Positions 17,050 to 25,788 of a stretch of DNA of 64,000 nucleotides are shown one piece after another. Position 1 is the stretch's first letter; the number at the start of each line of letters is the position of its first letter. Position numbers and translations under genes: made by a program. Below the pieces are notes generated by a model. It was not told the origin of the DNA. It saw nothing but the letters and a program-made list of their open reading frames with translations, and made no database searches. The stretch is from Burkholderia sp. L27(2015) (GTDB taxonomy: Bacteria > Pseudomonadota > Gammaproteobacteria > Burkholderiales > Burkholderiaceae), in the NCBI RefSeq assembly GCF_009765705.1, contig NZ_LMUX01000020.1:62001-126000 (forward strand), written 5' to 3'.

Positions 17050-17907
17050 CTAAACGCCATGAGCGTCTCGCAATGTCACGAAATGCAAACCCTGGTGTTG
17101 TACCGCCTCGATCAAGGTGGGCAGGACACTCAATATCACCGGCGTTCCGTCCATGGTCAGCGCCGAGTGGCCGTCGTGCAGCAGCAAGATATCGCGGCCG
17201 CGCAGCCCCGTCAGCAGGCGCTGGCTGACCACTTCCGCGCGCGCTTCGCGCGTGTCGAACCCGCGCCTGGTCCACGAGGCCAGTCGCAAATCGAGTTGGC
17301 GCAGTACCGACTCCAGCAGCGGGTTGCGCAAACCGGCCGGTGCGCGGAAAAAGACCGGGCGCACGCCGGTTAAATCGGTAATGGTGCGTTGGCCTGCTGA
17401 AATCTCGGCGGTCAGCGATCGAATTCCCATTAGAGAGAACGTATGCCTATGCGTTTCAGTATGATTTTCGAGTGCATGGCCGCGCGCGACAATTTCGCGT
17501 GCCAGCGCCGGATAGCGGCGCGCTTGCGCGCCGATGCAAAAGAACGTCGCCTTGACGGCGTATCGATCGAGCAGGTCGAGCACCTGCGGCGTGACTTGCG
17601 GATCGGGGCCATCGTCGATGGTCAGCGCCACCGCACGTGCGTTTTCCGGGCATTCAGGCAAGCGTGACCAGTTGGGGCCCAATAGCGTCGAGCGCGGCCA
17701 CAGACCTGCCGCGGACAGCGCCATATGGTTGGCCGCAACGCCACTTAGCCACCAGGGCCATGCGGCGGGCGCCAGCACGCAGCCGGCCAGCGCCAGCGCG
17801 TGGATGGCTGCCGACGTTTGCCAGATCGGCGGCCGAGTGGTCAGCGGCCAGCGACGCGCACCGTACGCATCCGGGGTGGGCCGATGCACCGTTTTAAACT
17901 CGCTCAT
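17050..17907 (-). CDS. NodB-type polysaccharide deacetylase family protein
   Basis: A 285-residue protein. Two hydrophobic segments near residues 35-55 and 58-72 suggest membrane anchoring. The NodB domain follows: LTIDDGPDP (catalytic Asp near 98-99), metal ligands His 149 and His 153 in NHTETH, RAPAG near 195, and LLLHDGH near the end. The family removes N-acetyl groups from glycans or glycolipids. Its place inside the pigment operon, overlapping the exporter stop by 4 nt, suggests action on the sugar of a glycosylated pigment or carrier; substrate unknown. Confidence 0.85.
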   Translation of the reverse strand: MSEFKTVHRPTPDAYGARRWPLTTRPPIWQTSAAIHALALAGCVLAPAAWPWWLSGVAANHMALSAAGLWPRSTLLGPNWSRLPECPENARAVALTIDDGPDPQVTPQVLDLLDRYAVKATFFCIGAQARRYPALAREIVARGHALENHTETHRHTFSLMGIRSLTAEISAGQRTITDLTGVRPVFFRAPAGLRNPLLESVLRQLDLRLASWTRRGFDTREARAEVVSQRLLTGLRGRDILLLHDGHSALTMDGTPVILSVLPTLIEAVQHQGLHFVTLRDAHGV

Positions 17908-20510
17908 CGCAACACCTCCGTTTCATCGGCATGCGCTTTCGCTGCAATGGACGTCGCGCTGTTCGTCGCGCGGCTTATAGGGGGACTGGTCGACTGAGTG
18001 AGTAGGGAGCTGAGTGGGCGACTGAGCATGGCGCTGAACAACAATACCAACAATGCGCCCGGCGCGACCGTTTCGCCGAACGAGCGCAGCAATGGCACCG
18101 ACGAGAAGGCCAGAACGCCGAAGCCGGCAATCGTCGACAGGTTGGCAAATAGCAAGGAAGCCACCGTGGCCGGCTGCATGCCCCGAGGATCGAGCTGCGA
18201 ATCGACCTGTGAGTCGCCCCGTGCATCGCGATCGTGCGCCGCTTCGAAGAACAGCGCGTAGTTCGACCCGAGCGCGACAACCAACAACATGCCGACCAGA
18301 TGCAACAGCGTGAGTTGCGCGCCGCTCAGCGTCAGTAACGCGGCAACCACCACCACGGCGGCAGCCAGCGGCGCGATGACGCGCACCATGCGCCGCGCCG
18401 AGCGCAGCGCCAGCGCCAGCAAAACAATAATCGCCATCAGGCCTGCCGCCGATAACCAGATCGCCTGGTGCAGGTAGCCCGCGTAGAGACGGTCGGTCTG
18501 TTCCTTCAAATCGATAAATAAAATCGGCTGAGCGGGCGCCTCGGCCTGCACACCGTCCGTCGACTCGGGCTTCAAATCGCCCGGTGACTCGGGCTGCAAC
18601 TGATTCAGCGCCTGCCTGATACGTGCGTGATCGATGCCGCCCGGCACGCCCGAGGGTGCGCGCAGAGGCAGAAGGGCATCGCATTGATTCGCATGACATA
18701 ACAACAGCGCATCGAGCGCTGCAGCCAGCGAACTGCCGTGCACGTCGGCAGGAGTGAGCGGCGCCACGTGTCGGGCGGCTTCGACGTCATCCAAAAACCC
18801 ACTCAACTTGGTCGCACGCAATGGCAAACCCTGCGTGGCTTGGTCGAGGTTGGCGCTCAGTACGGCCCGCTCAGGCAGTGCGGCCTGGCGCGCACGTTGC
18901 AACGCCACGCTGGGCAGGTAGCGGCTCGGGCTCTCGAAATTCTGAATCACGCCTTCGCTGGCAAGTGCGTGCAGCGCAGGCGTAACGCGCTCGGCGCCTT
19001 GCAAGGCGCTTTGCACGTCGGTGCCGCGCACCACCACGAAATACACGGCATCGGGTGCGCCCAATTCGCTGCGCAACTGCGCATCGAGTGCCTGATCGGC
19101 GGCAGAAATCGGGCTGAGCGCGGCCAGTTCGGTATTCCACAAACGGTGGTGGTGCAAGGCCAGCAGCGCCACAGCGGCGAGCGCCAACACCGCGACCGCC
19201 GCGCGCCAGCGGCGTGCGCGTTCGATCAGGCGGATCAGGCGACGACCAAAGCCCGTCACGTCGCGCGGCCGCAAGCTGGCCGGAATCAACGCCGGCAATA
19301 CCCAGCGCGTCACGGCGGCCGCGACGACGAGCCCGCTAATCGAATAGACGCCCAGTTGCGCAAGACCCGGGAAGCCCGACAAGGTCAACGATGCAAAGCC
19401 GAAGATCGAAGTCAACGTGCCCAGGCGCACAGTCGGCCACGCGTTCTTGACCCAGTCGCTTAGCCGCCGGTCCAGGTTTTGCGTTGACGGGTTTTGTGTT
19501 GGCGAGTTTTGTGTTGGATAAGAGAGGCCCACCCCCGACTGGATGAACAGATAGATCGAGTAATCGACAGCTTCGCCGATCAGGGTCGTGCCGAAACCAA
19601 GCGTCAGCCCATGCACGGTGCCAAAGCCGGCACTTACCGCGGCTACGCCGGCCGCAGCGCCGCTGAGCACCGGCAGCAAGCCGAGCAGCAGCGTCGTGGG
19701 CGAGCGATAGACAAACAGCAGGAACACCACGATCAGGCCGCTACCCAAACTCGATAGCCATATGACTTGGCTGCGTATGGTCTGCCGGATATTAACGGCG
19801 AAACTGGGCGGCCCGCTGATCACGAGATGCAAGGGGGCGGCACCGGCGGCACGCGCGAATTGGCGTTGCACCGCAGCCAATGCCTGCTGTTGCGCATCGG
19901 TATCGGAACCCGGTGCTGCAATCTGCACGATCAGCAACGCGCGCTGGCCATCGCGGCTGCTCCACACACCGAGGCGGCTGGCGGGGTGCAGCGTTTGATT
20001 ATAGGAATCGATCAACTGCAGCGTCTCGCCGGTCGGATCGCGCGCGAGCAACGGGGCGATCGACATGCCGGCGGGTGAACTCAGCAAATCGATCGAATTG
20101 CCGATGGCGGTATGCAGGCCGCTCGCGGTGAAGCGTTGCGCGTCGACGGCCGGGCTGAGCAGATAGCGATGCGCGAACACCAGTTGCTGATCGTGGGCTT
20201 GTGCATCGGCCGGGCTATTGCCATTTTGTATCGTGCTGAATTGCGGATCGCGGCGCAGTGCGTCGGCCAGTTGCTGCGACGCGCTGGCGCGTTGCTCCAC
20301 GCTGCCGCCATCGATGCCCAGCAATACGGTGCGCGAAGCCGGACCGTCTCGCACCAAGCTCACCATGAGTTGCTGCTCTGGGCTGGGTGTGTTGGGCAGA
20401 AAGGCTGACAGGTCAGCCGTGTAGTGGGCGCGCGCGATCATGACAGCACAGCTCGCCATCAGCAGCGCCCAAATGACGAGCGCGACGCGGCTGCGCGAGC
20501 GGACGCTCAT
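17904..20510 (-). CDS. MMPL/RND-family exporter of the aryl polyene locus
   Basis: An 868-residue inner-membrane protein with the two-fold RND-like plan: an N-terminal helix, a periplasmic loop (about 30-240), a block of helices with LTLGFGTTLIGEAVDYSIYL, a second periplasmic loop, and a second helix block containing GMLLVVALGSNYALFF. Related exporters in xanthomonadin and aryl polyene clusters are thought to move the pigment lipid toward the outer membrane. It is preceded by a LolA-like carrier gene (4-nt overlap). Two non-conserved loops are expanded by short duplications: TQN repeats from three 15-bp units at 19475-19519, and SQVDSQLD near 18190-18215. Confidence 0.88.
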   Translation of the reverse strand: MSVRSRSRVALVIWALLMASCAVMIARAHYTADLSAFLPNTPSPEQQLMVSLVRDGPASRTVLLGIDGGSVEQRASASQQLADALRRDPQFSTIQNGNSPADAQAHDQQLVFAHRYLLSPAVDAQRFTASGLHTAIGNSIDLLSSPAGMSIAPLLARDPTGETLQLIDSYNQTLHPASRLGVWSSRDGQRALLIVQIAAPGSDTDAQQQALAAVQRQFARAAGAAPLHLVISGPPSFAVNIRQTIRSQVIWLSSLGSGLIVVFLLFVYRSPTTLLLGLLPVLSGAAAGVAAVSAGFGTVHGLTLGFGTTLIGEAVDYSIYLFIQSGVGLSYPTQNSPTQNPSTQNLDRRLSDWVKNAWPTVRLGTLTSIFGFASLTLSGFPGLAQLGVYSISGLVVAAAVTRWVLPALIPASLRPRDVTGFGRRLIRLIERARRWRAAVAVLALAAVALLALHHHRLWNTELAALSPISAADQALDAQLRSELGAPDAVYFVVVRGTDVQSALQGAERVTPALHALASEGVIQNFESPSRYLPSVALQRARQAALPERAVLSANLDQATQGLPLRATKLSGFLDDVEAARHVAPLTPADVHGSSLAAALDALLLCHANQCDALLPLRAPSGVPGGIDHARIRQALNQLQPESPGDLKPESTDGVQAEAPAQPILFIDLKEQTDRLYAGYLHQAIWLSAAGLMAIIVLLALALRSARRMVRVIAPLAAAVVVVAALLTLSGAQLTLLHLVGMLLVVALGSNYALFFEAAHDRDARGDSQVDSQLDPRGMQPATVASLLFANLSTIAGFGVLAFSSVPLLRSFGETVAPGALLVLLFSAMLSRPLSSLLTQSTSPPISRATNSATSIAAKAHADETEVLR
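19475..19519 (+). repeat. Three 15-bp tandem units inside the MMPL exporter gene
   Basis: Units GGTTTTGCGTTGACG, GGTTTTGTGTTGGCG and AGTTTTGTGTTGGAT follow one another without spacer. On the coding (minus) strand they give a TQN-containing pentapeptide three times in a cytoplasmic-type loop. In frame, so tolerated. Confidence 0.85.
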
Positions 20511-21202
20511 GGGTTAGCGGCCGCAGAAATGGCAGTGATGTTGGTCACGGTGCGATCGTGATTGGTCTGGTCGATCTGCACCGTGTCCAGTTCGGCTGCG
20601 CCGTCGGCCGCGGTGGTCCCGGCCAGCGTGATCTGCGCAATCTGTTTGGCGGCGCGCGCTTCTTTGGGCACCAGCACCAGGCGCCAATGCGCAGCGTTCC
20701 CGCTCACTTCGATCTGGTAAAACTGTTCCAATATGGCGCGCTCGCCGGTCAGTGTGCCGCGCACGCTTTCGATCGCCGCCGCGATCTCGGGGTATTGGCC
20801 CAGCGACAGCGTGCGATCATGCCCATCGCGGCTTATGGTGAGCGTGTCGCCGTCCACCACGAGGGTTTCGGGTTTGGGCAGCAAGGTGCGTTTTTCAAAA
20901 TGATCGGGCGCGCGAAACGAAAGTTCGCCCGACGAGGTAACCGGTTTATCGAGCAGCGAGAGTGTCTTGGTCTCGGTGAAGGTGGCGTGGCCGGATTTAT
21001 GCTGTGCGAGCGCGTGCATCAGTGTGTCGATGTCGAAGCTTTGAGCGTAGGCGGGCGAGCTGGTCAGCAGCATGCCGCCGAATGTGCCGAATACGCCGGG
21101 TGTGCCGAGTGCGAGCGCCGACGCCAGGGCCAGCAGCCCGCGACTGATGCGGGCTTTGGCGTGCGTGCGGCGCCCCGTGCGCGTGCCGGTCTGATCCTTC
21201 AT
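20507..21202 (-). CDS. LolA-like outer-membrane lipoprotein carrier homologue
   Basis: A 231-residue periplasmic protein. ATG 21202 has GAGGAAAACGC in front and overlaps the upstream stop by 4 nt. An N-terminal signal peptide ends at SSPAYA-QS near residue 55. The mature part begins FDIDTLMHALAQHKSGHATFTETKTL and continues with FEKRTLLPKPETLVVDGDTL, the pattern of LolA-fold carriers. In aryl polyene loci such a protein probably carries the lipidated pigment across the periplasm alongside the MMPL exporter. Also possible: a general LolA paralogue, but operon position argues for the pigment role. Confidence 0.82.
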   Translation of the reverse strand: MKDQTGTRTGRRTHAKARISRGLLALASALALGTPGVFGTFGGMLLTSSPAYAQSFDIDTLMHALAQHKSGHATFTETKTLSLLDKPVTSSGELSFRAPDHFEKRTLLPKPETLVVDGDTLTISRDGHDRTLSLGQYPEIAAAIESVRGTLTGERAILEQFYQIEVSGNAAHWRLVLVPKEARAAKQIAQITLAGTTAADGAAELDTVQIDQTNHDRTVTNITAISAAANP

Positions 21203-22230
21203 GCGTTTTCCTCGGGCGGCGGTGCCGCGCTGTGCACTTGCGCAAGCGTAGGCGCGGGCGACCAGAAATCGAAAAAGTTGAACCAGTTGTAAGGCGTGGC
21301 GCGGCAATGTTTCTCCAGTATTGCGGCGTAGCGCGCGATCGCTGCATGAATCTCGGCCGTGCGCTGCGCCGGCGGGGCGTCGCTCAGCTCGCTGAAATCG
21401 GCGATCAGTTCGAAGTGGCTGAAATAGCGATTGCCCCCTTCGTAGATGCCGGCCATGAACAACACCGGACGCGCCATCAGCGCGGCAAGTCGGAACGGGC
21501 CGATCGGGAACGCGGCGTAACCGCCCAGGAACGGCAACAGCAAGGTCGCTTCATTGCCGGGCGTGCGGTCAGCCAGCATGCCGACCATGCCGCCTTCGTC
21601 GAGCCGCTGACGCACATTGAGCATCGAGTCGACGTTGCCCATGCCGATGATGTCGGCCGTGGCGCGCGGATTGATGGCCGCCAGCGTCTGATTGATCTTG
21701 CGGGCGTTTTCCTCGAACATCAGCATCGTTGCGCGCGTGCCGGTCATGCTACGCCCGACTGCCGAGAGCGCTTCGAAGCTTCCCAGGTGGGCGCCGATCA
21801 AGAACGCGCCGCGGTTCTTGGCCAGCACCGCGCGCATCGGTGCTTCGCCGTCCGCGCGAAACCGGAACAGATCGAAGCGGTCGTTAATCAGGTAGACGCG
21901 ATCATGTATCGTCGACGCAAACGCGAGCACCTGTTTGAACCCATCCAATGGCGTCGGCTTGCGCGGCAACACGCGCTTCAGATAATCGCGCGAGGCGCGC
22001 CGCGCGGTCGGGGCAAAACACACGAAGTAGGCTGCAATGGCGTAGACCAGCGGCCGCGAGAGGCGGCGCCCCAGGCGCAACGATAGCCAACTCATGACGC
22101 GCAACATCAACAGGCTGCTGCGTTCCTTGTGCTGGGTCCACGCTGCGGCGGGCGCCGCGGCGCCCGGCTCGCCGGCGGTGCGACTGCGGGCGCGACCACT
22201 GGCGCGCGGCACGGGATTGGGCCGGTTCAT
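21199..22230 (-). CDS. LpxL/HtrB-family lipid acyltransferase
   Basis: A 343-residue protein. After a 35-residue Pro/Ala-rich N-terminus comes a hydrophobic helix (LVYAIAAYFVCFAPTA, about 61-76). The catalytic HX4E motif is HLGSFE (His 148, Glu 153), and GMVGMLADRTPG is the conserved second block of lauroyl/myristoyl transferases. The C-terminal NWFNFFDFW is also typical. In aryl polyene clusters this enzyme is a candidate for attaching an acyl or polyenoyl chain to the lipid acceptor. Overlaps both neighbouring genes by 4 nt. Confidence 0.85.
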   Translation of the reverse strand: MNRPNPVPRASGRARSRTAGEPGAAAPAAAWTQHKERSSLLMLRVMSWLSLRLGRRLSRPLVYAIAAYFVCFAPTARRASRDYLKRVLPRKPTPLDGFKQVLAFASTIHDRVYLINDRFDLFRFRADGEAPMRAVLAKNRGAFLIGAHLGSFEALSAVGRSMTGTRATMLMFEENARKINQTLAAINPRATADIIGMGNVDSMLNVRQRLDEGGMVGMLADRTPGNEATLLLPFLGGYAAFPIGPFRLAALMARPVLFMAGIYEGGNRYFSHFELIADFSELSDAPPAQRTAEIHAAIARYAAILEKHCRATPYNWFNFFDFWSPAPTLAQVHSAAPPPEENA

Positions 22231-24002
22231 GATAGCCCCGCCTTACCGGACAGCGTGGCACTACCGCGTGCCACCACGCGGCCGGCGGTCTGGACTTCGA
22301 AATCGATGTGGCCGCGCGGCTTGAGCGTGTGCCGCAAGCTTAGGTGTTCGCCTGGCCTGACAGGGCTTAGCAGTTTGACCTGACCCAGTTCGCATTGAGC
22401 GGGCGAGAGCCGGTAGTGCAGGGCGATGGCATGCAGCGCTTCGTCGAGCAGCAGCACGCCCGGCACCACGGGTTGCCCCGGGAAATGCCCGGCCAATGCA
22501 GGGTGGTCCGCCTCTATCACCCAACTGTGCACAGGGTCCGCAGCGCTTGAGATGCCAGAAGTGGGTGCATTGCCCGCGCCATCAGCGCCATTAGCGCCGG
22601 CGGATGGGCTCGCTGTATTGCCGCGGCGGGCCACATGCGTCTCCAGTAGCGCGCGCAAGGTATCGCGCGGCAGCTTGCCGGCATCGTTGCGCGGCAGCGC
22701 ATCGAGGAAGATCAGCGGACGCGGCAAGAACACCGCATCTATGCGCTCGCGCAACTGCTTCGTCACCGCGGCGGCATCCAGCGTGGGGGCGACGATGAAG
22801 CAGCTCAATCGCGTTACGACATCGGCCTCGTCGCCATCGGGCATGTAGAAGCTTGCATCGACTACACCGGGTATCGCATTGACTTGGTGATTCAGGTAGC
22901 CCATCGACGAACGCTTGCCCGCGATGTTGATCATGTCGGCAGTGCGACCGTGCAGCAGGAACGAGCGCGGTGCACCCGGCACAGGGTCGAGCAACTCAAT
23001 CACGTCGCCAAGCTGGGTCGGTTGCTCGATATGACCGCCCGATGCCCAGACAAGTTGATCGGCCAGCTCGATGTTCACCGCGCCTATCAGTTCCCAAACC
23101 TCGTTCATCGCGGTGCGTCGGGTAGCAATCTGGCCGGTCTCGGTGCTGCCGTATATTTCCAGCAAGGGCGCCGAAAAACCGGCTTCCGCCTGAATCGCAA
23201 GCGCACGTGACAGGGGCGCCGTGGCGCACAACAACAGGTCGGCGGCAGGCAGTTCGCCGCCTGCGGCCAGCAAGGAGCGAAGATGCACAGGTGTGCTGAC
23301 TAGCGCACGGGGGCGCGGCGTTTCCTCAAGTGCCGATACCACATCGGCGGGGTAGAACGGCTTGCCTGCATGAAAGGCATTTCCGCTGATCAGCGGCAGC
23401 AGCACGGTGGATTCGAATCCATACATATGCTGCGGCGGCACGGTGCCGATCAGCGTGGTATGGCATGTCGCGTCTATGCCCAGGCGCGCTGCCGCAGCGC
23501 GCACGTTGAGCACGAGCGAACCCCAGGTCTTGCGGTGCGCGACGGGGACCCCGGTCGAGCCGGAGGTGAAAACGAACGCGACCGTGCGAGCGACGTCGAT
23601 CTCGGGCACTTCAAAGCGGGTCGCGCGCGCGGCCTGCGCGCTGGCATCGGCATCGGTGCCATCGAGCTCAAGCGGATAGACGAATTGAGGTAGCGCAATC
23701 GGGTTGTCGTTCCTGTCGCTCAAGCAGATCGCGTCGGGCGCGAAGTGCACGAGCTCGCGTATCGCTTCCGGAGTATGCGTAGACGGCAACAGCGAGATGC
23801 GGCCCGACCATAAAATGGCGGCGAGCCCGACCGTGAAGTGATAGCGATCGGCACACGCGTTGAGCACATGAGAGCCGGCCGGCAGACGCTCGGCCAAAGC
23901 CGCGACGTCGGCCAGAAAGCGGGCTGCGGTAATCGGCTTGCCGTTGCGATAGGCGATGACCTGGCCCGGTGTGCGGTGCGCAATCAGCGGATAAGTTTTC
24001 AT
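22227..24002 (-). CDS. Acyl/aryl-ACP ligase fused to a FabZ-like dehydratase
   Basis: A 591-residue two-domain enzyme. Residues 1-455 form an adenylating domain: P-loop FTSGSTG at 145-151, EIYGSTETG near 282-290, HGRTADMINIAGKRS near 351-365 and the C-terminal catalytic Lys in AGKLPR (443). A low-complexity linker (about 460-490) leads to a hotdog dehydratase domain whose active-site motif GHFPGQPVVPGVLLLDEA contains His 506. The first domain probably activates hydroxybenzoate made by the chorismatase and loads it on the ACP (role of XanA2 in Xanthomonas); the second corresponds to ApeI-type dehydratases. Preceded by a COG4648 gene 28 nt upstream. Confidence 0.87.
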   Translation of the reverse strand: MKTYPLIAHRTPGQVIAYRNGKPITAARFLADVAALAERLPAGSHVLNACADRYHFTVGLAAILWSGRISLLPSTHTPEAIRELVHFAPDAICLSDRNDNPIALPQFVYPLELDGTDADASAQAARATRFEVPEIDVARTVAFVFTSGSTGVPVAHRKTWGSLVLNVRAAAARLGIDATCHTTLIGTVPPQHMYGFESTVLLPLISGNAFHAGKPFYPADVVSALEETPRPRALVSTPVHLRSLLAAGGELPAADLLLCATAPLSRALAIQAEAGFSAPLLEIYGSTETGQIATRRTAMNEVWELIGAVNIELADQLVWASGGHIEQPTQLGDVIELLDPVPGAPRSFLLHGRTADMINIAGKRSSMGYLNHQVNAIPGVVDASFYMPDGDEADVVTRLSCFIVAPTLDAAAVTKQLRERIDAVFLPRPLIFLDALPRNDAGKLPRDTLRALLETHVARRGNTASPSAGANGADGAGNAPTSGISSAADPVHSWVIEADHPALAGHFPGQPVVPGVLLLDEALHAIALHYRLSPAQCELGQVKLLSPVRPGEHLSLRHTLKPRGHIDFEVQTAGRVVARGSATLSGKAGLS

Positions 24003-24030
24003 AGCGAGTTTCCGTGGCGCGTTTGAGTGA

Positions 24031-24852
24031 TCAGCGTGTACGGGACGTCAAAGCGCCGTCGCGGGCAGACCCGGGACGAACCCCGCAATGCGAAACCACG
24101 CGCAGCGTATCCATAAAACTTGAGCGCTCGTGTTTAGGAATGACAAGGCAGCGACAGACAAATTCCAACAAAAACCAGAACAGCGACAACGGCAGCGCCG
24201 AAAACCACGCAAATTCGGTCCAATGCGCAAACGAGGTGCTGAAGAACAGCGACACCGAAACCGCCGCCACCAGCAGGAAGTTCAACGTCCATCCCGCCGT
24301 GACCCGTCGCGTATAGCGGCTTTGCAACGGCGTCAGCGGTCCATGCAGATGCTCCGCAAACCGCGACACCAGCGGTTTGTGGCCCGGGCGCAAGGAATGA
24401 CCGAACAACGCCGCCAGCGCCAAGTTACCGCTCAGATGGTCGAGCAACCACAACTCCCGGATATGACCGATCTGTCCGTGTTGCGAACACAGTAGCGCCA
24501 CGATCAACAGGCTGCCGGCCAGCGCGGCGAACCAGCGCAACCGGGTGGGCCACGCGGCTGCGACCCAGCAGCCGACGGGTGGGAACGTCGCCACCAGCAA
24601 ATTCAGCGGGCTGGGCGTGATGCCGACGCGCGCTTGCGCCAACGCGCCATGTGTGAACGAATACCACACGCATAGCCCGAAGATGGCGATCACTGCTAGC
24701 GCGGCGGCGGATTTAGCCCAGACGCCGGCGGCGCTGGGGCGAGACTTGAGATAGGGGCGTACGTCGGTCAAGGGCAAGGTCGATGCTTGATCGGTGTTAG
24801 GGTTTTGTGTCGGTCCACCGCTATGCGTAAACGGCGGCATAGATGGTGGCAT
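24031..24852 (-). CDS. COG4648-type integral membrane protein of the aryl polyene locus
   Basis: About 273 residues with five or so hydrophobic segments (for example SAAALAVIAIFGLCVWYSF and FAALAGSLLIVALLCS); the Arg-rich mid-section and the pair HLSGNLALAALFGHSLRPG are typical of the small membrane protein found next to the ligase in aryl polyene clusters. Function unknown. The start is uncertain: no clear ribosome site precedes ATG 24852 or ATG 24840, and a more upstream TTG at 24894 would lie within the U-run of the hairpin at 24892-24932. It is the first gene of the minus-strand pigment operon. Confidence 0.72.
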   Translation of the reverse strand: MPPSMPPFTHSGGPTQNPNTDQASTLPLTDVRPYLKSRPSAAGVWAKSAAALAVIAIFGLCVWYSFTHGALAQARVGITPSPLNLLVATFPPVGCWVAAAWPTRLRWFAALAGSLLIVALLCSQHGQIGHIRELWLLDHLSGNLALAALFGHSLRPGHKPLVSRFAEHLHGPLTPLQSRYTRRVTAGWTLNFLLVAAVSVSLFFSTSFAHWTEFAWFSALPLSLFWFLLEFVCRCLVIPKHERSSFMDTLRVVSHCGVRPGSARDGALTSRTR

Positions 24853-24891
24853 AAGGGGTGCCAAAAACGGCGGTACTAATTCGATTGGACA

Positions 24892-24932
24892 CAAAAATAA
24901 GGGCGAAATTCAGTCTAAAACTGAATTCGCCC
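24892..24932 (-). terminator. Strong intrinsic terminator or attenuator ahead of the minus-strand pigment operon
   Basis: Read on the minus strand: arm GGGCGAATTCAGT, loop TTTAG, arm ACTGAATTTCGCCC (one bulge), then TTATTTTTG. It has both a long stem and a U-rich tail. It lies between the PaiB-like gene (117 bp upstream) and the COG4648 gene (40 bp downstream), so it either ends paiB transcription or acts as a leader attenuator for the pigment operon. Confidence 0.75.
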
Positions 24933-25048
24933 CCGATCTTGCCATCGGCTGCGCCCGCTTTCAACGGTTGTATCGCGCGCACGGCGCTTTGACTGTAACC
25001 GTAGCCGAATCCAGTTACATTCTCGTGCAGGTTCTGCTCGCGGCGCGC

Positions 25049-25702
25049 TTAGGGGCGCCCGGGATGGTCGGTAACGTTCGCTTGCATCAGTTCGGCGAAG
25101 GCTTGCGTTGTGTCGGTATCCTGCGTTTTCAGTCCCGCGATCACGCCCTGCTGGTCAGCCAGCGGGCGATTCTGACTGGCTTTCCATTTGCCTGTCAGTT
25201 CGGTAATGGCGATCTCGATGCCAACGATATGCTTAAGTTGGCTGGCAATGAAATCGGCGGGCGCGTCGCTGACCTTCCAAGGCTGAGGTTGGCCGGCCTC
25301 CATTCGCAGGGTCAGACGCTCGACCATGCCGCGTACCCAATCCTCGTCGTCCATCACAGTCATCACGCCGCGCGCATGCACGACCGCGTAGTTGTAGGTC
25401 GGCACCACCTTATGGTGTTCGCGCTTGCTCGCATACCAGTTAGGCGAGACGTAGACGCTCGGTCCTTGAAACGCCACCATCGGTTGCACCGCGTTAGAGA
25501 AATCCTGCCAGACCGGGTTGTTGCGCGCGACATGGCATAGCAGTGTGCCGAATGGACCGCGAGCAGGATCGACTTCGAAGGGCATGTGGTTCAAATTCAG
25601 GCCGCCGCTGCCGACTGTGACGAGCAGTCCGAGCGGATGCTCGCGGATCAGTCCATGCATCACGTCTATGCGCGTTTCCTCGAATGCTTTGGGCATGTAC
25701 AT
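25049..25702 (-). CDS. PaiB-family FMN-binding protein
   Basis: A 217-residue protein starting MYMPKAFEETRIDVMHGLIREHPLG, the typical opening of PaiB-type FMN-binding split-barrel proteins; HMPFEVDP and GTLLCHVARNNP are further family segments. PaiB of Bacillus was described as a negative transcriptional regulator, but the split-barrel fold suggests flavin- or haem-related chemistry in most members. An AGGAG site precedes ATG 25702. It is upstream of the pigment operon on the same strand but separated from it by a terminator, so it is probably independent. Confidence 0.85.
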   Translation of the reverse strand: MYMPKAFEETRIDVMHGLIREHPLGLLVTVGSGGLNLNHMPFEVDPARGPFGTLLCHVARNNPVWQDFSNAVQPMVAFQGPSVYVSPNWYASKREHHKVVPTYNYAVVHARGVMTVMDDEDWVRGMVERLTLRMEAGQPQPWKVSDAPADFIASQLKHIVGIEIAITELTGKWKASQNRPLADQQGVIAGLKTQDTDTTQAFAELMQANVTDHPGRP

Positions 25703-25788
25703 ATCGAACTCCTGCGGTGCAACTCGAGGTCGCCGGGGATGGATTATTTATTTGTCACAGCGCGTCGCAGCGACTGGTCTTTCCGATT

